Positions 1 to 5,404 of a stretch of DNA of 5,404 nt are shown here, piece after piece. Positions within the stretch are counted from its first letter, which is position 1; every line of letters begins with the position of its first letter. The notes under the pieces are model-generated. The model was not told where the DNA came from and did no database searches. It saw only the letters and a program-made list of their open reading frames with translations. This DNA is from Bacillota bacterium (GTDB lineage Bacteria; Bacillota; Dethiobacteria; DTU022; JAAZDU01), in the NCBI GenBank assembly GCA_012512665.1, contig JAAZDU010000191.1, positions 1-5,404 of the forward strand. The letters are read 5' to 3'. Made by a program: the position numbers and the translations under genes.

Positions 1-643
1 GCGATATACCTTTTTTATCAAAGATAATGGACATGCTCTTTAAATATTCTTTAAAGGTTTGCCCCTGCTTTGCTCCTTCAGCTTCTTTGACCAGGAACCA
101 TATTAAAAGAGCGATAGGTATAGATAAGAGGGCATAGGAAAAAAACAGGGCATACCAAACAATAAGGGCTACGGCGGCGCCTATAATGGGGCTTAACACC
201 TTCCCCATGCCGTTGGCTGCCTCCAGGATACCCATGCTTTCACTCCGCTCCCTGGTTTGGAAAAGGTCCCCTGCCAGGGCCATAGCAATGGGCGCTGTCC
301 CGGCGGCGCCTATACCCTGCACAACCCTGCCAGCTAACACAATGGCGTATGGATTTTGCATTAAAGCTGAGGCCAGCCCGGCGATAGCTCCTCCGAGGCC
401 GTAGAGGATGAGGGAGGGAACAATAATAATTTTTCTCCCAATTCTATCGGAAAGATAGCCTAAAAATGGGATGGCAATAGCAGCAGGGGCTGAAAAAAAA
501 GTGATGAGCAAGCCCACCTGTAGCTGGCTAATACCCAGCTTATCCTTAAGTGTAGGAAATTCTGGTATAAGCATGGAGTTGCCAAGAACCATTAAAAAAG
601 GTACCAGGCTTAAGATGATGACCATTAGCTTTTTATGCCGCAT
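1..643 (-). CDS. MFS drug-efflux-like transporter, C-terminus cut off by window edge
   Basis: Major facilitator superfamily permease of the 12-helix DHA1 (drug:H+ antiporter) type; only the first 214 residues are in the window. The reading frame is open from an ATG (complement of 641-643) to the left edge. Helix 1 is at about residues 6-27. Motif A follows helix 2 at 62-71 (GYLSDRIGRK, with the Asp and Arg intact). Motif B is at 103-114 (Arg106, Gln109, Gly110). A motif-C-like stretch at 145-156 has Ser-Pro where antiporters usually have Gly-Pro and ends in Gly-Ala instead of Gly-Gly. Two further helices (about 150-185) are followed by the start of the charged central loop (KEAEGAKQG). The ATG has a good ribosome binding site, GGAAAGGA, about 9 bases upstream (653-660). 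It acts in the cytoplasmic membrane and probably exports a small molecule using the proton gradient. The substrate cannot be told; such genes are often named multidrug or siderophore exporters by homology alone. It is divergent from the YeiH-type gene. Family call is firm, substrate unknown. Confidence 0.93.
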   Translation of the reverse strand, partial: MRHKKLMVIILSLVPFLMVLGNSMLIPEFPTLKDKLGISQLQVGLLITFFSAPAAIAIPFLGYLSDRIGRKIIIVPSLILYGLGGAIAGLASALMQNPYAIVLAGRVVQGIGAAGTAPIAMALAGDLFQTRERSESMGILEAANGMGKVLSPIIGAAVALIVWYALFFSYALLSIPIALLIWFLVKEAEGAKQGQTFKEYLKSMSIIFDKKGIS

Positions 644-684
644 AATATCTTGTCCTTTCCCCTATCTAGTTTTTTAAGAGGCTA

Positions 685-712
685 TTTTTAGTATGCCAAT
701 TAATTATGACAA
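685..712 (-). promoter_or_regulatory. candidate sigma-A promoter for the MFS gene
   Basis: On the minus strand, TTGTCA (complement of 707-712, five of six matches to the -35 consensus) is followed after 16 bases by TAAAAA (complement of 685-690, four of six matches to the -10). A transcript would start near 678, giving a leader of about 35 bases with the ribosome binding site near its end. The perfect palindrome AATTAATT (698-705) lies in the spacer. The region is AT-rich, so chance matches are likely. Confidence 0.4.
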
Positions 713-722
713 AAACCTCACC

Positions 723-751
723 TTTACAGCTAAGCCCTCATAAAATAAAAG
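723..751 (+). promoter_or_regulatory. candidate sigma-A promoter for the YeiH-type gene
   Basis: TTTACA (723-728, five of six matches to the -35) is followed after 17 bases by TAAAAG (746-751, four of six matches to the -10). Transcription would begin near 758, leaving about 23 bases before the TTG start, just enough for the ribosome binding site at 765-771. The two divergent promoters do not overlap but lie within 70 bp of each other, so one regulator could affect both. Confidence 0.35.
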
Positions 752-764
752 GCTAATATAAAAC

Positions 765-771
765 AAGGGGG
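765..771 (+). promoter_or_regulatory. ribosome binding site that supports the TTG start at 781
   Basis: AAGGGGG sits 9 bases before the TTG at 781-783. No ATG or GTG is similarly placed. The next in-frame ATG is codon 23, inside the first membrane helix. This site is the reason for choosing the TTG start. Confidence 0.7.
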
Positions 772-780
772 CGTTTTTAC

Positions 781-2073
781 TTGCATAAACTTGGGTTGTG
801 GAAGAAAGAGGATTGGTGGGCGGTTTGGTTGGGAGCGGCCATTATCATGGCAGCTGTTTTGAAGCTTGTAATAAGTGTACCGGCACCGGGCAGCTGGCAT
901 TTAAACCCTTTAACTGCTTTTCAAGCTGTTCCGTTCTGGCGCTTTTTGCTGCTGGGTGCTGGTATCGGGGCTATTACTTTTTTTGCTGTAAACGTTATGG
1001 AAGGCGATGGGCGGCAGTATATTGTTGGTTTTCCTCTCCTATTTGCTCTGGCGTTACTGGCTTTTTTGCTGGGCAAACAGCAGGTTTTGAATAATTACCA
1101 GTTTGACAACGTTATCTGGTCTCTGGTTATCGGCCTTTTAATCAGCAATACGGTGGGAAGGCCCAGCTGGCTGGCAAAAACCACCCGGACCGAGCTCTTT
1201 ATTAAAACAGGGCTGGTTCTTTTGGGCGCGGAAATTCTTTGTAACAGCATTATGCTTTTGGGAACCTATGGCTTGGGAGTGGCCTGGCTGGTAACCCCTG
1301 TGGTCTTTCTTTTTATGTACATCTTCGGCACGAAAGTGTTAAAAATAAAAAGTGAGCCCCTGGTGGCAACTATCAGCGCCGCTACCTCTGTTTGTGGCGT
1401 ATCAGCAGCTGTTGCTGCCGGCTCGGCCACGCGTGCTAAAAAGGAAGAGATCGGGTACGCCATCTCTATCTCTTTGCTTTTTACCGTTATTATGATGATA
1501 GGGCTCCCTTATCTTATCAGGCTGGCAGGCCTGGGCGAGATTGTAGGGGGCGCTTTAATTGGTGGAACAGTAGATTCCACGGGGGCAGTAGTGGTGTCAG
1601 GGGCAATGTTGGGAGAGCAGGCCTTGGAAGTGGCTGCAGTGATCAAAATGATCCAGAATGTTCTCATCGGCTTGCTGGCGTTTTTCCTTTCTCTTTACTG
1701 GGTTACCTGTGTTGAAAGGGACAGGAATGTTTCCCACAGCAAACCACGCCTCATTGAAGTCTGGAACCGTTTTCCCAAGTTTATTCTTGGTTTTATGCTG
1801 GCCTCAGCATTATTTTCCTTTGTGTTAACGCCATACCTGGGCTCGGAAGCAGTTTCAGAAATTCTTGGTGTGACCAAGGGGTTTAGGGGCTGGTTTTTTT
1901 GCCTGGCTTTTGTCTCCATAGGGTTGGAAACCAATTTTCTCCGCTTGCTTGCACTGGGCAAAAGCGGTAAACCAGTATATTTATACATAACGGGCCAGCT
2001 CTTTAATATTGGGCTAACCCTTCTGGCGGCCTTGTTTTTCTTTGGCGGCTATTTTTTTCCACTCCCCTTTTAG
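781..2073 (+). CDS. YeiH-family (putative sulfate exporter) membrane protein, long form
   Basis: A 430-residue, very hydrophobic protein of the YeiH / UPF0324 family (Pfam Cons_hypoth698, PF03601), usually annotated as a putative sulfate exporter. Family hallmarks seen: KTGLVLLGAEIL at 142-153, a Gly/Ala/Ser-rich segment with SVCGVSAAVA at 203-212 (matching the SICGxxA motif of E. coli YeiH), GGTVDSTGAVVVSGAMLG at 261-278, and IKMIQNVLIG at 288-297. The core family is about 340-350 residues. This protein has roughly 80-90 extra N-terminal residues with about two more predicted helices (around 12-32 and 53-72). Where E. coli YeiH has TVHE, this one has TVDS, so the His and Glu are absent. A charged cytoplasmic-type loop lies at 311-332. 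The TTG start is supported by AAGGGGG 9 bases upstream. It stands alone, divergent from the MFS gene and convergent with the UPF0756 gene. The family is clear; transport of sulfate or any other anion is only a database-level inference. Confidence 0.9.
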   Translation: MHKLGLWKKEDWWAVWLGAAIIMAAVLKLVISVPAPGSWHLNPLTAFQAVPFWRFLLLGAGIGAITFFAVNVMEGDGRQYIVGFPLLFALALLAFLLGKQQVLNNYQFDNVIWSLVIGLLISNTVGRPSWLAKTTRTELFIKTGLVLLGAEILCNSIMLLGTYGLGVAWLVTPVVFLFMYIFGTKVLKIKSEPLVATISAATSVCGVSAAVAAGSATRAKKEEIGYAISISLLFTVIMMIGLPYLIRLAGLGEIVGGALIGGTVDSTGAVVVSGAMLGEQALEVAAVIKMIQNVLIGLLAFFLSLYWVTCVERDRNVSHSKPRLIEVWNRFPKFILGFMLASALFSFVLTPYLGSEAVSEILGVTKGFRGWFFCLAFVSIGLETNFLRLLALGKSGKPVYLYITGQLFNIGLTLLAALFFFGGYFFPLPF

Positions 2074-2131
2074 CACTTTTTAGATTTATTAGATAATGAT
2101 GTTTCCCTAAAGTATTCGCTGTAATTGTCAA

Positions 2132-2166
2132 GTTTGTTTCCCAGCAGGGGTTCCTGGCAAACAAGC
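2132..2166. repeat. imperfect inverted repeat between convergent genes
   Basis: The arms TTGTTTCCCAG (2134-2144) and CTGGCAAACAA (2154-2164) pair over 11 positions with a single C/C mismatch. They extend by a T-G wobble and a G-C pair to 2132-2166, around a 9-base loop. No T-run follows on the plus strand (the next bases are CAGAAGAGAG) or on the minus strand (TTGACAATTA), so it lacks the tail of a normal intrinsic terminator. It lies about 60 bases past the stop of the YeiH-type gene and may be a weak or factor-assisted terminator or an mRNA 3' stabilising hairpin. Confidence 0.6.
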
Positions 2167-2191
2167 CAGAAGAGAGAAATAATAAAAAGGT

Positions 2192-2228
2192 AAAAAAAAA
2201 TTTCTTCACCACCTTACGATTGGAAGAG
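2192..2228 (-). terminator. possible weak intrinsic terminator of the UPF0756 gene
   Basis: Just past the stop codon on the minus strand is a run of nine T (complement of 2192-2200), then ACC and more T-rich sequence. The bases before it can form only a weak bulged stem (CTTC with GAAG plus two more pairs), with the stop codon in its loop. The T-run is plain, but the stem is too poor for a confident call. Confidence 0.3.
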
Positions 2229-2669
2229 CTTGATAATGAAATGAATGAAAGCGGCAATACCCCCGGCCATAAGGGGGCCAACAGGAACCCCTTTAAAAAA
2301 AACAATGCCGATAATAGAGCCGATAACCAGCCCTATAATTATTTGCGGTTGTTTTTCTAAAAGGGTTAGCCCCATGCCATTGAGCACGGTGGCTATTAAA
2401 CCGCCGGCGATAGCCACTGCTCCCGGCCAGGAAGTGAAAGTGGCAAACACTTCTTTTGCCCCCACCCTGTTCAGGGCAATGGGGGTTAGCACTGCCAGCA
2501 TAAGAAAAATTAAACCCACCTCCACTCCTTTTTCCTCCAGCAGTGGAAAAAGGCTTTTTGTTCGTAAAACCTTTAAAGCCAGCAGCAAACCTGCGGCTAG
2601 CGCCAGGGAATTCGATCTGGCCGCCAGCCCCAGTAAAAAAACGATCACAGTAAACCATAACCCGTGCAA
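2214..2669 (-). CDS. UPF0756 (DUF441) membrane protein, YtwI/YeaL family
   Basis: A small hydrophobic protein of the UPF0756/DUF441 family, which includes Bacillus YtwI and E. coli YeaL; its function is not known. Residues below are counted from the TTG start. Family features: an N-terminal helix (about 4-17) followed by ARSNSL, matching the AKNQSL-type stretch of relatives; an EEKGVEVG segment near 46-53; AVLTPIAL near 59-66; NGMGLTLLEKQPQ near 96-108; and the highly characteristic FFKGVPVGPLMAGGIA near 124-139. The TTG at 2669-2667 gives 151 residues, close to the usual family length of about 150. It has a purine-rich GAGAGGG ending 8 bases upstream. The longer reading from ATG 2693 adds eight residues (MILERAHL) absent from relatives, has no ribosome binding site and follows an in-frame TAG. 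The gene is convergent with the YeiH-type gene and divergent from gerAA. About four helices are expected in the cytoplasmic membrane. Confidence 0.9.
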   Translation of the reverse strand: MHGLWFTVIVFLLGLAARSNSLALAAGLLLALKVLRTKSLFPLLEEKGVEVGLIFLMLAVLTPIALNRVGAKEVFATFTSWPGAVAIAGGLIATVLNGMGLTLLEKQPQIIIGLVIGSIIGIVFFKGVPVGPLMAGGIAAFIHFIIKLFQS

Positions 2670-2677
2670 TAAGTGCG

Positions 2678-2684
2678 CCCTCTC
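2678..2684 (-). promoter_or_regulatory. ribosome binding site that sets the TTG start of the UPF0756 gene
   Basis: GAGAGGG on the minus strand (complement of 2678-2684) ends 8 bases before the TTG at 2669. It lies inside the extra codons of the longer ATG reading (codons 4-6), which argues that those codons are leader rather than coding sequence. Confidence 0.6.
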
Positions 2685-2711
2685 TAGTATCATCTAATAT
2701 CATTATCATTA

Positions 2712-2734
2712 CTATGAAAATATTTTTTCCATAG
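2712..2734. repeat. small inverted repeat in the divergent region before gerAA
   Basis: CTATGAAAA (2712-2720) pairs with TTTTCCATAG (2725-2734) with one bulged C at 2729, leaving a 4-base TATT loop. Two tandem ATCATT copies (2699-2710) lie directly beside it. Either could be an operator for the UPF0756 gene, whose start is about 40-65 bases away. In sequence this AT-rich, chance is also a fair explanation. Confidence 0.4.
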
Positions 2735-2780
2735 AAGCTAAAGGGGTAAAATCTTTTAGATGCGGATAATTTAGGTTTTT

Positions 2781-2810
2781 TTATGTATTAAAATAGATCA
2801 ATTCAAGATA
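2781..2810 (+). promoter_or_regulatory. candidate forespore (sigma-G-like) promoter for the gerA operon
   Basis: gerA-type operons are known to be transcribed in the forespore by sigma-G. The sigma-G pattern is roughly GNATR, 17-18 bases, CANNNTA. Here TTATG (2781-2785, lacking the leading G) is followed by exactly 18 bases and CAAGATA (2804-2810), which fits the -10 pattern. Transcription would begin near 2817, about 48 bases before the gerAA ATG. One mismatch in the -35 and an AT-rich background keep confidence low. Confidence 0.35.
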
Positions 2811-2848
2811 CTAAATATAGCTTACAATTAAAAGCTAAACTGTTTGTT

Positions 2849-2854
2849 AAAGGA
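2849..2854 (+). promoter_or_regulatory. ribosome binding site that sets the gerAA start
   Basis: AAAGGA ends 10 bases before the ATG at 2865. The frame could be opened further upstream at a TTG (2844), but that would put this site inside the coding sequence and leave the TTG without one, so ATG 2865 is preferred. Confidence 0.65.
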
Positions 2855-2864
2855 AAATTATCTC

Positions 2865-4460
2865 ATGATAAAATTTTTGAAGGGTTTGCTAAAGATCTCA
2901 AAGCAGCCGAAAAAGCAGCCCAAAAATCAAGAAGTTGCGCCCAGCTACCCCAGCTACCCGGTGCCCCTGGGCCTGGTTGATAAAACCAAGGCGCTGGAGG
3001 AATTGGTTGGGCACAGCAGTGATATTATTTTTCGGCGCTTTAACCTGGGCTTTGGTGAGACTAAGGTTGTTGCCGTTTTTGCCGACGGGATGGTTGATAC
3101 CAGCATACAGAATGAATCCCTTTTTAGACCCTTGATGTTTTACGAGCAAAATAAAGTAAAAAGCAAAGGCCATGCCCATGTTTATGAGGCTATTAAGGAT
3201 AATTTTATCTCCGTGGGTGAGATCGCGGAGTATGGTGACCTCTGGCAAGCTTCCCAGAGCGTACTTTCGGGAGATACCGTGCTCCTTTTTGGCGGCATTG
3301 AGAAAGTACTGAGCGTCAATACGCGCAAGCTTCCCAGCAGAAGCGTGGTGGAACCCAAGCGCGACACTAATATCAGGGGCCCCCAGGAGGGTTTTTCAGA
3401 GCTGCTCAGGACTAACATAGCCCTTATCCGGCGCCGCCTCAAACACCCCGACCTGGTATTTGAGACCAGGCGCGGCGGCACCTATACCTATACAGAAGTA
3501 GCTATGGTCTACCTGCGTAGCCTGGCCAATCCCAAGGTGGTGGAGGAGGTGCGCAGGCGCCTGGAGCGCATCGTCCATACAGACGGCATCCTGGAAAGCG
3601 GTATGGTGGAAGAGCTGATTGAGGATAACCCTTATTCTTTTTTTCCCCAGATAGAGCACACGGAACGCCCCGATAAAGCGGTGGCCCAGCTGCTGGAGGG
3701 CAGGGTGATCATATTGGTGGACGGCACCCCCTTTGTTCTTATCGTTCCTACCCTCTTCTGGCAGTACATGCAGGCTTCAGACGATTATTATGAGCGCATT
3801 TTTGGCTCTTTTATTCGCATTTTAAGGCTTATAGCCTTAGCCATAGCCCTTTTTTTACCTTCTCTTTATATTGCCCTCACTACTTTCCACCAGGAGATGA
3901 TCCCCTTTTCAATTTTAATTTCCATTAAGGTGGCGCGCGAGGGAGTGCCCTTTCCTGCCCTGGTAGAGGCTTTTGTTATGGAGGGTGTCTTTGAGATGCT
4001 GCGGGAGGCGGGCGCCCGCCTCCCGCCCCAGATAGGGCAGTCCGTCAGCATTGTGGGTGCTATCATTTTAGGGCAGGCAGCCATTCAGGCCAACCTGGTC
4101 TCCCCGGCCATGGTCATCGTCGTCTCCATCACGGCTATCGCCTCCTTTTTAGTCTCCGCTTTTAATTTAGCTATCTCCCTGCGCATATTGCGCTTTGGCA
4201 TTATGCTTTTGGCAGGGAGCATGGGTTTTTTTGGCATAATGGTGGCGGCCTTGCTGCTCTGGACACATCTTGTTTCTCTCAGGTCTTTTGGTGTGCCCTT
4301 CATGGCACCCCTGGCCCCTTTAAATATACGCGAACTGAAAAATGTATTTTTGAGGCTGCCCAAGTGGGTGGCCGACCAGCGCCCTTCCAGCCTGCGCCCC
4401 TTAGATAGAATACGCCAGGATAAGGGGTTGAAACCACAGCCGGGAAGGGAACAAAATTAA
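2865..4460 (+). CDS. gerAA: GerA-type spore germination receptor A subunit
   Basis: A 531-residue A subunit of a Ger nutrient germinant receptor (Pfam GerA, PF03323), which sits in the inner spore membrane and works with the B (permease-like) and C (lipoprotein) subunits. A basic, Lys/Gln/Pro-rich tail (1-32) precedes a soluble N-terminal region. Its first half includes DIIFRRF (53-59) and DGMVDTS (74-80). The family signature EPKRDTNIRGPQEGFSE lies at 163-179. A second hallmark, DNPYSFFPQIEHTERPD (254-270), leads to LLEGRVIILVDGTPFVL (276-292) and DDYYERI (306-312). The C-terminal membrane region (about 318-470) has around five helices and contains LREAGARLPPQIGQSVSIVGAIILGQAA (379-406), also typical. 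A polar tail ends in REQN. Length is slightly above the roughly 480-500 residues of classic Bacillus members, mainly from the two tails. It is followed after 37 bp by gerAB, with no terminator between them. Which GerA paralogue this is, and which germinant it senses, cannot be told. Confidence 0.95.
   Translation: MIKFLKGLLKISKQPKKQPKNQEVAPSYPSYPVPLGLVDKTKALEELVGHSSDIIFRRFNLGFGETKVVAVFADGMVDTSIQNESLFRPLMFYEQNKVKSKGHAHVYEAIKDNFISVGEIAEYGDLWQASQSVLSGDTVLLFGGIEKVLSVNTRKLPSRSVVEPKRDTNIRGPQEGFSELLRTNIALIRRRLKHPDLVFETRRGGTYTYTEVAMVYLRSLANPKVVEEVRRRLERIVHTDGILESGMVEELIEDNPYSFFPQIEHTERPDKAVAQLLEGRVIILVDGTPFVLIVPTLFWQYMQASDDYYERIFGSFIRILRLIALAIALFLPSLYIALTTFHQEMIPFSILISIKVAREGVPFPALVEAFVMEGVFEMLREAGARLPPQIGQSVSIVGAIILGQAAIQANLVSPAMVIVVSITAIASFLVSAFNLAISLRILRFGIMLLAGSMGFFGIMVAALLLWTHLVSLRSFGVPFMAPLAPLNIRELKNVFLRLPKWVADQRPSSLRPLDRIRQDKGLKPQPGREQN
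4001..4026. repeat. perfect 26-bp GC-rich palindrome inside gerAA
   Basis: GCGGGAGGCGGGC (4001-4013) is followed without spacer by its exact reverse complement GCCCGCCTCCCGC (4014-4026); 24 of the 26 bases are G or C. It covers the codons of REAGARLPP (residues 380-388), a conserved stretch of the membrane domain. In the transcript it could form a strong hairpin (necessarily with a few unpaired central bases). Confidence 0.95.
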
Positions 4461-4476
4461 ATTACAAACAAAGGAA

Positions 4477-4485
4477 AAGGAGGTG
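4477..4485 (+). promoter_or_regulatory. strong ribosome binding site for gerAB
   Basis: AAGGAGGTG is close to the full anti-Shine-Dalgarno complement. It lies 12 bases before the ATG at 4498, a little longer than usual. The GTG at 4484 within it is followed two codons later by a stop, so it cannot be the start. Confidence 0.75.
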
Positions 4486-4497
4486 GGCTAAAAAAAT

Positions 4498-5404
4498 ATG
4501 CTTGAGGGAAAAATAAACACATGGCAGGCTACGGCGCTGTTTACCTCCATTATTACCTCCACGGCCGTGTTCTTTCCGCCTTCTTTTATAGCGCAGCAGG
4601 CAGGCCGGGACGCCTGGCTTGCTTTTCTCCTGGGGTCCGCATACGGGTTGCTAGCACTGGCTTTAACTGTACCCCTCCATACCCGCTATCCTGGCCGTAA
4701 CTTTTTTCAGATCGGGGAAGTTCTCCTGGGCCAGTTGCTGGGGAAACTGTTTGCCCTGGCCTATGTTTTTTTCTTGATTGTATTCACCTGCATCGTGGTC
4801 AGGGAATTTGCCGGTTTTTTAGCTACCACCTTTATGCCGCGCACGCCGGTGGAATTCTTCAGTGCAGTCATAGTTGCCATGGGCTTATATGCTGTTTACC
4901 ACGGCGTAGAGGTCATAGCCAGGGTGAGCGAACTTACATTTTTTATTGTAGTATTTGCGTTCCTCTTTTTATTTGCGATGGGTATTAAAGAACTGGATCT
5001 TTCTGTGGTTCTGCCTATCCTTAACTCTGGTCTAGCTCCAGTTCTCAAGGGCAGCGCGATCTATTTTGTGTGGTCGGGTCAGATATTTTTTTTAAGCCTG
5101 CTTTTTCCCTCCCTCAACCGCCCCGCCCAGGCCTGGAAAGTCGGCGTCCTTTCATTGGCCGCTACTGCTTTTTTGCTGGCCATAGGGGCTATCTTTTTAG
5201 AGTCCTTCTTCGGCTACCAGTTTACTGCCAGGGCCTTTTTCCCCGCGTTGTCCTATGCGCGCGTGGTAGGAATTGCTGGTTTTTTGGAGAGAATAGAAGT
5301 CCTTGTTATCCCCATCTGGGTGACCGGTATTTATTTGAAGACTGCTTTTTTAATCTTTGTCTCCGCCAAGGCCCTGAAGGATCAGTTTGGGGTCACGGAA
5401 GAGC
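4498..5404 (+). CDS. gerAB: GerB-type spore germination permease subunit, 3' end cut off by window edge
   Basis: The B subunit of the Ger receptor (Pfam Spore_permease, PF03845; amino acid/polyamine/organocation transporter fold). This subunit is held to bind the germinant within the membrane. The frame is open from ATG 4498 to the right edge: 302 residues of an expected 360-370, so the last one or two helices and the tail are missing. The protein is almost entirely membrane helices. Family marks seen: a helix 1 with a broken Pro-Pro segment (FFPPSF, 25-30), YPGRNFFQIGEVLLG (64-78), YHGVEVIARVSELTFF (134-149), the LPILNSGLAPVLKG loop (172-185), and FPALSYARVVGIAGFLERIEVLVIPIWVTGIYLKTAF (248-284), whose ER..V/I..W..G/F..K pattern is characteristic. 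It follows gerAA in the same operon. A gerAC lipoprotein gene would be expected next. Germinant specificity cannot be inferred. Confidence 0.94.
   Translation, partial: MLEGKINTWQATALFTSIITSTAVFFPPSFIAQQAGRDAWLAFLLGSAYGLLALALTVPLHTRYPGRNFFQIGEVLLGQLLGKLFALAYVFFLIVFTCIVVREFAGFLATTFMPRTPVEFFSAVIVAMGLYAVYHGVEVIARVSELTFFIVVFAFLFLFAMGIKELDLSVVLPILNSGLAPVLKGSAIYFVWSGQIFFLSLLFPSLNRPAQAWKVGVLSLAATAFLLAIGAIFLESFFGYQFTARAFFPALSYARVVGIAGFLERIEVLVIPIWVTGIYLKTAFLIFVSAKALKDQFGVTEE

Noticed and set aside
186..677. Plus-strand open frames opposite the MFS gene (186-404, 471-677)
   Set aside because: Their translations show no recognisable domain and lie antisense to a well-supported transporter with intact motifs, so they are shadows.
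2245..2697. Plus-strand 150-codon open frame opposite the UPF0756 gene
   Set aside because: Low-complexity Pro/Ser/Lys-rich translation with no family resemblance. The minus-strand protein is a clear family member, so this is an antisense shadow.
2694..2716. Fur-box-like GATAAT repeats upstream of the UPF0756 gene
   Set aside because: One half matches TGATAAT well, but the expected inverted half matches at only about three of seven positions. Neither neighbouring gene has a known iron role.
2844..2864. Upstream TTG extension of gerAA (seven extra codons)
   Set aside because: It has no ribosome binding site of its own and would place the clear AAAGGA site of the ATG at 2865 inside the coding sequence.
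3245..3337. A 13-base direct repeat, GCAAGCTTCCCAG, at 3245-3257 and 3325-3337, with GTACTTTC/GAAAGTAC as an inverted pair between the copies
   Set aside because: The copies are 80 bp apart and read in different frames (WQASQ versus RKLPS), inside well-conserved coding sequence. This is most likely coincidence, not a mobile or regulatory repeat.
1..5404. CRISPR array, tRNA/rRNA, insertion sequence, toxin-antitoxin or defence system
   Set aside because: I saw no regularly spaced repeats, no cloverleaf or rRNA sequence, no transposase-like frame and no terminal repeats. All supported genes are ordinary membrane proteins.

Overview
The window reads as chromosomal DNA of an endospore-forming Firmicute. 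The firmest evidence is the start of a gerA-type spore germinant receptor operon. Strong purine-rich ribosome binding sites, two TTG starts that I infer, and a UPF0756/DUF441 membrane protein (YtwI family of Bacillus) fit that assignment. Moderate overall GC with GC-rich codons in parts of gerAA, and the long form of the YeiH-type transporter, make me lean towards an anaerobic Clostridia lineage (Peptococcaceae-like). That last step is inference.

Layout from left to right: (1) a major facilitator superfamily transporter on the minus strand, cut by the left edge (1-643); (2) a 137-bp divergent intergenic region with one plausible sigma-A type promoter in each direction; (3) a plus-strand YeiH-family (PF03601, 'putative sulfate exporter') membrane protein (781-2073) starting at TTG; (4) a 140-bp convergent gap with an imperfect hairpin and an oligo-T run on the minus strand; (5) a minus-strand UPF0756 protein whose best start is a TTG at 2669, not the upstream ATG at 2693; (6) an AT-rich divergent region (about 195 bp) with small inverted repeats and a possible sigma-G-like promoter; (7) gerAA (2865-4460); (8) after 37 bp, gerAB, cut by the right edge. 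A gerAC lipoprotein gene is expected just outside the window but cannot be seen.

Every gene here encodes an integral membrane protein, but only gerAA and gerAB have a clear functional link. GerAA and GerAB are two subunits of the inner-membrane receptor that senses germinants in dormant spores. The MFS and YeiH-type transporters share a divergent control region, so joint regulation is possible but unproven. The UPF0756 protein has no established function.

I found no RNA gene, insertion sequence, CRISPR array, prophage or defence system, and no convincing sign of a new multi-gene system. The most striking unexplained feature is a perfect 26-bp GC-rich palindrome inside gerAA, over the codons of a conserved REAGxRLP-type segment.
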